Origin: Tateyamaria sp.
GTDB taxonomy: Bacteria > Pseudomonadota > Alphaproteobacteria > Rhodobacterales > Rhodobacteraceae
Assembly (NCBI GenBank): GCA_018668195.1
Contig: JABITU010000174.1
Coordinates: 1-33,502, forward strand
Direction of reading: 5' to 3'
DNA length: 33,502 nt
Shown: piece by piece, positions 8,595 through 15,485 of the stretch
Numbering within the stretch: the first letter of the stretch is position 1
Layout: each line of letters starts with the position of its first letter
The notes under the pieces: generated by a model
What the model was told of the DNA's origin: nothing
What the model saw: the letters and a program-made list of their open reading frames with translations, nothing else
The model's database searches: none
Made by a program: the position numbers and the translations under genes

Positions 8595-9731
8595 TTATCT
8601 ATCCTTGTCGGTGCGGAACCAATCGAGAGGGTCCTGAGGCACATTCTGCTGTCTTACTTCTACATAGAGCGTTTCCGAGTGGGCGGCACCACCCTCTTCA
8701 CCAATTATTGAAGGGCTATGTTCGATCTGTTGCGCGGGCAAAAACCCCATCAGGCCCAAAGGCGTTCCTGCCGGGATGATTTGGCCCGTTTTTCCATAGG
8801 TAACGCCCAACCCGGCCAAGACAAACAAAGTTTGCGGGCGTGGTTCAAGAATGGCCACCGATCCAAAGTCAAGAAATGGACCCACATAGCGCACCGTGGC
8901 CGCAGTGGGCGACGTAACCAACGCGCCGGGCCGCGTTGCCAAAAGGATGCCCGGTCGCGTTACGCCAGCCGCATCCGGCTCGCCCATGCTGCGTAGAATA
9001 ATACCGCGCACAGGCATCGGAAGTTCACCAATCTGGTCATCGATAAGTGGCGGAGTCCAAGCAGAATCGGACGAAGAGATATTGGACAAGCTACTGGAAA
9101 AGGCAGCCAGTGTGTCGGACGATGCAATTAAAATCGCCGTCCGAACAGGGTCTTCGGTAAAACGCATAGGCAAGTCTGTTCGTTCAGCCATAGCAATGTT
9201 CAGCTCTGCCCGTGCAAGCTGAACCTCAGTCAATCCTGTCTGCAATTGCTCTGCAGCGGCCTCTTGCAAAATCTGCAGGGTTTCAACGTCTGTCAGATTC
9301 CTGCGCAGCGACTGCGCGCGACTGTTCAGCGCCGGCGTCAATTCAGACAAAAGCATTCCGGCGCGTACTGTTCCGTTGGGCCCGTCTGGGTGCAAAAACA
9401 CGGTCGGTGCCGGCCCAGGTGTCAACGTCTGCAAAACGGCCAAAAGTTGCGCAATCTCGGCATCACGCGCCTGCAACTGGCCGCGCAGCTGAACCTCGCG
9501 AATGGCCACACGGCGGAGGCCGATCCGCATCGCCGCCAAACCATCCTCATAAGCCAAAATCGCCTCAGTCAGTGCTTTGACGCGGTCGCGAGCCGTCTCA
9601 GCTGCATCCAGACGGTCTGAGGCAGCACTTAGTGCAACACTCGCGTCTCGCGCCACGCGCCCCGCATCTTGTTGAGCAACCGCAGGCAGCGCCAGCCAAA
9701 GGTTCAGCCAAAAGGCTGCAAGATATCTCAT
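8595..9731 (-). CDS. envC: EnvC-like murein hydrolase activator, degenerate LytM/M23 domain
   Basis: The 378-residue exported protein starts with a signal peptide that probably ends after AVA (residue 19). A long Ala/Leu/Gln-rich coiled-coil region follows to roughly 190, then a C-terminal LytM fold from about 225. The domain keeps the family outline (VRGIILRSMGEPD, YGKTGQIIPAGTPLGLMG, ETLYVEVRQ, DPLDWF) but I see neither the HxxxD nor the HxH zinc ligands of active M23 peptidases. That is expected for EnvC, which activates amidases at the septum rather than cutting murein. Its ATG overlaps the gpmI stop as ATGA and its stop lies just before ctpA, so all three are translated from one message. 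Confidence 0.85.
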   Translation of the reverse strand: MRYLAAFWLNLWLALPAVAQQDAGRVARDASVALSAASDRLDAAETARDRVKALTEAILAYEDGLAAMRIGLRRVAIREVQLRGQLQARDAEIAQLLAVLQTLTPGPAPTVFLHPDGPNGTVRAGMLLSELTPALNSRAQSLRRNLTDVETLQILQEAAAEQLQTGLTEVQLARAELNIAMAERTDLPMRFTEDPVRTAILIASSDTLAAFSSSLSNISSSDSAWTPPLIDDQIGELPMPVRGIILRSMGEPDAAGVTRPGILLATRPGALVTSPTAATVRYVGPFLDFGSVAILEPRPQTLFVLAGLGVTYGKTGQIIPAGTPLGLMGFLPAQQIEHSPSIIGEEGGAAHSETLYVEVRQQNVPQDPLDWFRTDKDR

Positions 9732-11239
9732 GTGCGCAAGCTTTGCCCTGTCATTTCTGCGGGCTTAGGCAACCCCATCAATTCCAGAAGCGTCGGCGCT
9801 AAATCAGCCAAGCGGCCGTCGCGCAAATCACCTTGAGCGCCGACAAGCGCTACGGGAACTAGATTGGTCGTATGTGCCGTATGCGGCGCACCAGTATCTG
9901 GATCGATCATTTTTTCGCAATTTCCGTGGTCAGCGGTGACGATCATTGTGCCTCCCACAGCTTGAAGAACAGGCAAAACACGCCCAAGCCCCTCATCCAC
10001 AGCTTCGCACGCTGCAATAGCTGCGCTTAAATCACCGGTGTGACCAACCATATCCGGATTGGCGTAATTCACGACGATCAGGTCATAGCCTTCATCTATT
10101 GCCGCTACGAATTTGTCGGTAACTTCGACCGATGACATCTCGGGCTGAAGATCGTAGGTCGCCACGGCTGGCGATTTGGGCATGGCGCGATCTTCGCCGG
10201 CTGCGGGCTCTTCCTCTCCGCCATTAAGGAAAAAGGTGACATGAGGATATTTCTCAGTCTCAGCCAATCGATACTGGCGTAAACCAGCTTTAGCGACCCA
10301 GGCACCCAAAGTATTTGCAAGTTGGGGCTTGGGATAAGTGGCCATCATATATGATTTATGCGACTCGGAATAATCGGCCATGCCCAAAAGGCACGCCCAA
10401 TCAGGTCGACCTACGGGATCAAAAGCATCAAAGGTTGGGTCCCCAATAGCCGCCATGATCTCGCGTGCACGATCGGCGCGGAAGTTCAGGCAAAACATCC
10501 CGTCGCCATCCCGTGCGCCGGTGTACCCGTCAATGACAGAAGCCGGAATGAACTCGTCCGTCTGTCCGGCATCGTAGGCGGCTTGGACCACTGCCTGGGG
10601 CGTCGCTGCTATAATGCCATCCGCACGGACCATGGCTGAAAACGCAGTTTCTACGCGGTCCCAACGGTTGTCGCGATCCAACGCAAAGTAACGGCCTGTC
10701 ACCGTGGCGATACGCGCGGCAGAGGGCAGGTTGTCCTGCAAGGTCTTGAGGTAGCCCAGTGCCGATTTCGGGGCAACGTCGCGGCCATCGGTAACTGCGT
10801 GGATCAGAACTTGCAGGCCCGCGTCTGTGCACGCCTTGGCCGCCGCGATCATATGATTGATATGTGCGTGCACGCCTCCGTCAGAGACAACGCCCATCAA
10901 ATGAGCCCTGCCGCCCCTTTGCTTGATTGCCCCGATCCATTCACTAAGCTGAGTATTGCGAAAAAAACTGCCATCTTCGATCGCCAGATCAATCTGCCCC
11001 AGATCCATCGCCACAACACGCCCGGCACCAATATTGGTGTGGCCCACTTCGGAATTGCCCATTTGACCGTGCGGCAGGCCCACATCGGGACCGTGCGTGA
11101 TCAAGGTCGCATTCGGGCAGGTCGCCATAATGTGATCATAGGTTGGCGTGTAGGCCAAAACAGGTGCGTTACCTGTGGATTCTGTGCGCAGACCCCAGCC
11201 ATCAAGGATGCATAGAACGACGGGTTTGGGGATTTTCAT
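9728..11239 (-). CDS. gpmI: 2,3-bisphosphoglycerate-independent phosphoglycerate mutase
   Basis: The 503-residue enzyme converts 3-phosphoglycerate to 2-phosphoglycerate in glycolysis and gluconeogenesis using two manganese ions. The metal-binding LDGWG is at residues 12-16, and the phosphoserine nucleophile is Ser63 in GQMGNSEVGHTNIG. DGGVHAH, TDGRDVAPKS, FRADRAREI and the late TADHGNCEKM metal site are all present. Length is normal for the family and no key segment is missing. It is the first gene of a leftward operon with envC and ctpA. The upstream 121-base gap to a divergent DUF3291 gene holds two overlapping palindromes that may be regulatory. Confidence 0.96.
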   Translation of the reverse strand: MKIPKPVVLCILDGWGLRTESTGNAPVLAYTPTYDHIMATCPNATLITHGPDVGLPHGQMGNSEVGHTNIGAGRVVAMDLGQIDLAIEDGSFFRNTQLSEWIGAIKQRGGRAHLMGVVSDGGVHAHINHMIAAAKACTDAGLQVLIHAVTDGRDVAPKSALGYLKTLQDNLPSAARIATVTGRYFALDRDNRWDRVETAFSAMVRADGIIAATPQAVVQAAYDAGQTDEFIPASVIDGYTGARDGDGMFCLNFRADRAREIMAAIGDPTFDAFDPVGRPDWACLLGMADYSESHKSYMMATYPKPQLANTLGAWVAKAGLRQYRLAETEKYPHVTFFLNGGEEEPAAGEDRAMPKSPAVATYDLQPEMSSVEVTDKFVAAIDEGYDLIVVNYANPDMVGHTGDLSAAIAACEAVDEGLGRVLPVLQAVGGTMIVTADHGNCEKMIDPDTGAPHTAHTTNLVPVALVGAQGDLRDGRLADLAPTLLELMGLPKPAEMTGQSLRT

Positions 11240-11270
11240 ATGCTCAAAGGCCTTTTTTCAATTGTCTGAC

Positions 11271-11309
11271 AGCGTTCTAACGTGCCGATTCAAGCTTGAA
11301 AAGAACGCT
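11271..11309. promoter_or_regulatory. Overlapping palindromes in the gpmI / DUF3291 divergent gap
   Basis: AGCGTTCT (11271-11278) and AGAACGCT (11302-11309) are perfect inverted arms. Inside them lies the perfect 12-bp palindrome TTCAAGCTTGAA (11289-11300). The element sits between two divergent starts, where an operator would be expected. No regulator family can be named from it. Confidence 0.35.
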
Positions 11310-11360
11310 TGCTAACAGAAGTAAAGCGATTACCGTTTGTCCAAGACCGGGAGGCCCAAA

Positions 11361-11852
11361 ATGAGCGAACACATGCTGATGCACCTTAATGTTGTGCGCC
11401 CCGTTGGACCGTTCACGGCAGCGCATCCAAATGCGGTGTACTTCTTTGAACAATTGCCCAAAGTGTTCGCACAGGCCAAGGCCGATGGTGATATGTTCTG
11501 GCACAACCACGGGGCTCGGGACCCAGACGGGCGCTATTTGGAAATGACAGACCTGCTCACGCAAAACACGAACGACACAAAAGACAATTTGCACATCATG
11601 ACAATGGCCGGATGGCGGGATATTGCCGCAATGCACAGGTTTACATACCGCGAGCCAGTGCACCGGGATGGCATGAAAGCCCTACGCGATTGTGTGGACC
11701 GGAGCGAGGGGCCTACCATGGTGATGTGGTGGGGCAAGCGCGGCACACGCGTTTCATTTGAGGACGCATGGAACAAAATCCAGGCACTCCGAAAAAACGG
11801 GCCAGGACCAGAAGCATTCACCCTGCAACAAAGGTTTCCCGCTCCTACCTAA
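11361..11852 (+). CDS. DUF3291 family protein
   Basis: The 163-residue protein resembles the DUF3291 family, small cytoplasmic proteins related to the ABM/monooxygenase-like dimeric alpha-beta barrel fold, with no established function. Family-like stretches are HLNVVRPVGPF near the start, the FWHNHGARDPDGRYLEMTD segment around 46-64, and MVMWWGKRGTRVSFEDAW near 125-142. There is no signal peptide or membrane segment. I place the start at 11361, where GGGAGG lies 6 bases upstream, and not at an in-frame TTG 24 bases earlier. The gene is divergent from gpmI and convergent with dnaE2, whose stop is only 20 bases away. Confidence 0.7.
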   Translation: MSEHMLMHLNVVRPVGPFTAAHPNAVYFFEQLPKVFAQAKADGDMFWHNHGARDPDGRYLEMTDLLTQNTNDTKDNLHIMTMAGWRDIAAMHRFTYREPVHRDGMKALRDCVDRSEGPTMVMWWGKRGTRVSFEDAWNKIQALRKNGPGPEAFTLQQRFPAPT

Positions 11853-11872
11853 TGGGCTGAACACAGCGTCGC

Positions 11873-14845
11873 TCAATCCGGATTGCTACGTGTGAGACTG
11901 ATCTTGGACAGATTTGGCGCGCGCTTTTGCTTGGCCAACACGTCCACCGGCGCCCCCCCCGGAGTGAGAATATGGCGCAACAACGCCACCGGGTGCGCTT
12001 TCAATGTCAAACGCATCGAAACGTAATCTTCGATCACCTCTTCCCCCAATGTCATCCGCGGCAAAAGCGCTGCAGGTTCATCCACGACCTCGCCGTCGAT
12101 GTCTGTGGCAAACAGTGGCAAAGCAGGTCCAGGCACTAGCGCCTTGGCTTCCCACAGTGCATCGCGGCGGTTCAGATCAATACCCGCAAAGGCGTCAGCC
12201 TCAGCCAAACGCACAATCGTAGCCGGGGGCACACCCGCCCGCCGCCACACATCGCGCACCGACTGGTACCCGTTGCCCCGTGCCGCTGTGATCCATGTGG
12301 CGTCTTCCTCGCTTAGCCCCTTGATCTGGCGAAAACCCAGCCGCAACGCCAAGCTACCAGCGCCATCAGGTTCCATGGCATTATCCCAAAAACTACTGTT
12401 GATGCAGATTGGGCGCACTTCGACCCCATGTTCGCGCGCGTCTCGCACAATCTGGGCGGGCGCATAAAACCCCATCGGCTGGGCATTCAACAACGCACAG
12501 GCAAAGATGCCCGGATGGTGACACTTGATCCAGCTGGAGGCATAGACCAACAAGGCAAATGACGCAGCATGACTTTCGGGAAAGCCATAAGACCCAAAGC
12601 CCTCGATCTGTGAAAAACACCGCTCAGAAAAATCAGCATCGTAACCGTTGTGACGCATGCCACGCAGGAAAAGCGTACGAAATTCGCTGACGCTTCCATG
12701 TTTCTTAAACGTCGCCAGCGACCGTCGCAGCCGATCTGCCTGATCAGGGGTGAACCCGGCACCGACAATAGCGATTTGCATTGCCTGTTCCTGAAACAGC
12801 GGCACTCCGAGGGTTTTACCGAGCACCGCGCCCAATGCATCCGAGGGAAAGCTCACCGCCTCTTCGCCATTGCGTCGTCGGATATAGGGATGCACCATGT
12901 CACCCTGAATAGGCCCGGGCCGGATGATGGCGACCTCGATCACAAGATCATAAAAACAGCGCGGACGCATCCGCGGCAGAAAGTTCATCTGCGCCCGGCT
13001 TTCCACCTGAAACACGCCAACACTATCAGCCTTGCACAGCATGTCATACACACGCGGATCTTCGGGAGGCAGGGTAGCAAGCGTGAACTCTTGCTGGTGA
13101 TGCATCTTCAACAGGTCAAACGCCTTGCGGATACAGGTCAGCATGCCAAGGCTGAGCACGTCGATCTTGAGTATGCCCAGAGTGTCGATGTCATCCTTGT
13201 CCCAACAGATGACGGTGCGGCCCTCCATCGTCGCATTTTCGATCGGAACCAGCTCGTCCAGCCGCCCCTCGGTGACGATAAAGCCACCGACATGCTGCGA
13301 CAGGTGACGTGGAAAGCCATTGATCTCATAGACCAGTTCGATGGTCTGCTGCAGACGTCGATCGCGTAAATCGAGACCAATTTCAGCCATCCGTTCTGCC
13401 TCAAGCCCTTTGGTCGAGAAAAATCCCCAAAGCTGAGAGCTGAGCGCGCTGATCGTATCCTCGCTCAACCCCATGGCGCGACCCACCTCGCGGATGGCGC
13501 GTTTTCCGCGGTAATGCACCACCGTGGCACATAACCCCGCCCGCGCGCGACCATAGCGTTCATAGATGTGCTGGATCACTTCTTCGCGCCGCTCATGTTC
13601 AAAATCGACGTCAATATCCGGCGGCTCGTCCCGCGCCTCGCTGACGAAACGTTCAAACACCATAGTTCCGATCTCGGGGCTTACGGACGTGATGCCAAGA
13701 CAATAGCACACCACAGAATTGGCCGCCGACCCGCGCCCTTGGCAAAGAATATTTCGGGACCGGGCAAAGGCCACGATATCATTTACCGTCAGAAAATAGG
13801 GCTCGTATTTCAGCTTGGCGATCAGGGTCAATTCGTGCCTGAGCAACGCCTGCACACGTTCAGATGCACCTGCCGGATAACGCCACTCCAACCCTGCGTA
13901 AGCCAATCGCGACAGGCGCTGACCGGGGGTTTCATCTTCCGTGATCTCGGATGGGTATTCATAGCGCAATTGATCTAGCGAAAAGCCAAGCCCCTGCACC
14001 AGCTGCCCTGTGCCCGCAACCGCACCCTCATGCCCAACAAATATGCGCGCCATTTCTAACTTACTGCGCAAACGCCCTTCGCCATTGGCAAGAGAGGCGC
14101 GGCCAAGGTTGTCCACACGCTGACCGGTACGGATGGCCGTCAAAACATCTGCCAGTTTGCGGCGCGCACCGTGATGCATGCGCGGAGCAGCAGAAGCGAT
14201 GGTGGGCAGCCCAAGATCGCGCGCCCTCTCCGCAATCTGATCAAAGCGCGCTCTGTCCCGGCCATCGTAGCTTGGCACCAAAAGCACATGCATTTTTCCA
14301 GCAAAGCGGCGCGTCAAACGCCGTGCTGTTTGCACCCAATCGCCCGCGCCGCGCGGCACCAAAAGCGCCTGTGGCCAGAGCAAAAGCTGCACCCCTGCGC
14401 TGAAGTCTTCAAGGTCAGACAGTTGGATATCGCAACTACCCTTATCCGTCCTGAGTCGCCCCCGCGAAATAATCCGGCACAGGCTGCGCCACCCCTCACG
14501 ATCCTTCGGCAGAATCGTAATGGGGGGGGCATCAGAAAATACCAGCCGTGCCGCAGGGATCAAACGCGGTATCGTGGTAATCGTTGCACTCGGGGGTGCT
14601 GTCACGTGATTGGGCTTGGGGGGGCCAATCAGACCATAGGCTGCATCAAAGTTCTGACGTTCGCGCACCGCCTGCGTAATCTTGCGTGCCTCAGTATGCG
14701 CCCGCACAATCCCCGCAACCGAATTATCATCGGCAATTGCAATCGCATCCATCCCCAGCAATGCCGCACGACCAACATATTCCTCGGGGTGGGATGCCCC
14801 GGTGAGAAATGTGAAATTCGACTGAGCAGAAAGTTCGGCAAACAT
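11873..14845 (-). CDS. dnaE2: Error-prone DNA polymerase III alpha subunit DnaE2 (ImuC), C-terminally short
   Basis: This 990-residue C-family polymerase does error-prone translesion synthesis after DNA damage. It opens with a degenerate PHP domain (SNFTFLTGASHPEEY near residue 9). The catalytic palm shows PDIDVDF near 410-416, and QGRGSAANS precedes it. The fingers motif LFQEQAMQIA and helix-hairpin-helix segments follow. Family members usually run to about 1,050-1,150 residues and end with an OB-fold. Here the protein stops shortly after LKAHPVALLRHILTPGG, with only about 30 further residues that look unlike the family. No remnant of the missing part is visible in the neighbouring gene. An SOS-box-like site lies upstream. 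The usual partners imuA and imuB are not adjacent. Confidence 0.9.
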   Translation of the reverse strand: MFAELSAQSNFTFLTGASHPEEYVGRAALLGMDAIAIADDNSVAGIVRAHTEARKITQAVRERQNFDAAYGLIGPPKPNHVTAPPSATITTIPRLIPAARLVFSDAPPITILPKDREGWRSLCRIISRGRLRTDKGSCDIQLSDLEDFSAGVQLLLWPQALLVPRGAGDWVQTARRLTRRFAGKMHVLLVPSYDGRDRARFDQIAERARDLGLPTIASAAPRMHHGARRKLADVLTAIRTGQRVDNLGRASLANGEGRLRSKLEMARIFVGHEGAVAGTGQLVQGLGFSLDQLRYEYPSEITEDETPGQRLSRLAYAGLEWRYPAGASERVQALLRHELTLIAKLKYEPYFLTVNDIVAFARSRNILCQGRGSAANSVVCYCLGITSVSPEIGTMVFERFVSEARDEPPDIDVDFEHERREEVIQHIYERYGRARAGLCATVVHYRGKRAIREVGRAMGLSEDTISALSSQLWGFFSTKGLEAERMAEIGLDLRDRRLQQTIELVYEINGFPRHLSQHVGGFIVTEGRLDELVPIENATMEGRTVICWDKDDIDTLGILKIDVLSLGMLTCIRKAFDLLKMHHQQEFTLATLPPEDPRVYDMLCKADSVGVFQVESRAQMNFLPRMRPRCFYDLVIEVAIIRPGPIQGDMVHPYIRRRNGEEAVSFPSDALGAVLGKTLGVPLFQEQAMQIAIVGAGFTPDQADRLRRSLATFKKHGSVSEFRTLFLRGMRHNGYDADFSERCFSQIEGFGSYGFPESHAASFALLVYASSWIKCHHPGIFACALLNAQPMGFYAPAQIVRDAREHGVEVRPICINSSFWDNAMEPDGAGSLALRLGFRQIKGLSEEDATWITAARGNGYQSVRDVWRRAGVPPATIVRLAEADAFAGIDLNRRDALWEAKALVPGPALPLFATDIDGEVVDEPAALLPRMTLGEEVIEDYVSMRLTLKAHPVALLRHILTPGGAPVDVLAKQKRAPNLSKISLTRSNPD

Positions 14846-14860
14846 GAGATTCTATCTTAT

Positions 14861-14875
14861 ATTCATGTTTTGTTC
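14861..14875 (-). promoter_or_regulatory. Putative LexA (SOS) box of dnaE2
   Basis: ATTC-N7-GTTC on the plus strand (GAAC-N7-GAAT on the coding strand) differs by one base from the alphaproteobacterial LexA consensus GTTC-N7-GTTC. It ends 15 bases upstream of the dnaE2 ATG, a normal place for an operator covering a promoter. Damage-induced control of dnaE2 is well known in the class. Confidence 0.6.
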
Positions 14876-15141
14876 TCATTTCGACTTCTTTTTTTGACAA
14901 AATGCAGGTCGCTTCTAATTTCGAGACCGGGCAAAGGTGAACAAGCACAAAGAGACACAGTGTATCAAGAATTTTCCAAAGAGGCCCAATGCTATCGGTA
15001 TCCATAGCACTCAACCCGCCACATCTGTAACAAGACCTTGTTGCCCACAAGGATTAATGGCTCCTGATCCTAGGTACTTGTCTGTGCTGAGGCCATGGCC
15101 CATAAACACGACTGCAAATCTGCAAGCAAGGACGCACCACC
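14876..15141 (+). other. Non-coding gap between dnaE2 and the zf-CHCC gene, with promoter-like and hairpin elements
   Basis: No convincing gene is seen in this 266-base stretch. A TTGACA at 14894-14899 is followed 16 bases later by TAATTT (14916-14921), a plausible rightward promoter. Two simple hairpins lie downstream: TGCTAT/ATAGCA (14990-14995 with 15004-15009) and CCTTGT/ACAAGG (15036-15041 with 15047-15052). The second lacks a clear T-run. The stretch may be a long leader of the zf-CHCC/polA unit or a small RNA. Confidence 0.3.
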
Positions 15142-15321
15142 ATGACCATCGACGCCCCCGAGACCAAGATTGTCAACACGCGCCGCGTGGCTTGTGACGG
15201 CGGCGAAGGCGCATTGGGGCACCCCCGCGTCTGGTTGCAGATTTCAGAAGACACCGGATGGGTTGAATGCCCTTATTGCGACTGCAGGTATATTTATCAG
15301 GATGATGCCGCCAGCGCCTGA
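15142..15321 (+). CDS. Zinc-finger domain-containing protein (zf-CHCC family)
   Basis: This 59-residue protein is read from the ATG at 15142 to a TGA at 15319-15321. It carries the spaced ligands of the zf-CHCC family: Cys in VACDGG, His in GALGHPRVW and the pair CPYC in [11 protein letters not shown]. The family is related to the mitochondrial complex I subunit NDUFS6, and alphaproteobacterial members are small proteins of this length. A role as a complex I accessory or assembly factor is inferred from that homology. It sits 164 bases upstream of polA on the same strand; co-transcription is possible. Confidence 0.85.
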   Translation: MTIDAPETKIVNTRRVACDGGEGALGHPRVWLQISEDTGWVECPYCDCRYIYQDDAASA

Positions 15322-15447
15322 TCTGAACCCCGCCGAGAAACGACGTCGCGGGTTGCGATTGAACCAATCGACACCCGCACCCAATCAAAAATGTAATGCG
15401 CCGCAAGGCGCGCCTTTGGATCACGTCTGGCACCGCGCGGCTGTGCG

Positions 15448-15463
15448 TGGCACAAGTGTTGCA
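15448..15463 (+). promoter_or_regulatory. Sigma-54-like -24/-12 element just upstream of polA
   Basis: TGGCAC at 15448-15453 and TTGCA at 15459-15463 have the exact GG-N10-GC spacing of a sigma-54 promoter. A transcript starting about 12 bases later would begin inside the polA ribosome binding site (AAGGAG, 15471-15476), which argues against it driving polA normally. Confidence 0.25.
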
Positions 15464-15485
15464 CGGCACGAAGGAGACCCAGACA

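Noticed and set aside
8595..9731. Loss of zinc ligands in the EnvC M23 domain as evidence of a pseudogene
   Set aside because: Non-catalytic LytM domains are normal for EnvC-type amidase activators, and the frame is intact in an operon.
11953..11960. Run of eight C near the dnaE2 3' end, with runs of eight at 14522-14529 (G, same gene) and 23370-23377 (C, DUF4159 gene), considered as phase-variation tracts
   Set aside because: About three such runs are expected by chance in a window of this size and GC content, and shifting frame at 11953 in either direction does not restore the missing DnaE2 C-terminus.
14937..15141. Possible small reading frames between dnaE2 and the zf-CHCC gene
   Set aside because: No ribosome binding site, no family-like sequence and unusual composition for coding; they look like chance frames.
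15398..15411. GCGCC-GCAA-GGCGC hairpin upstream of polA as a terminator after the zf-CHCC gene
   Set aside because: A neat GNRA-capped stem, but followed by GCCTTTGG rather than a T-run, so termination is not supported.
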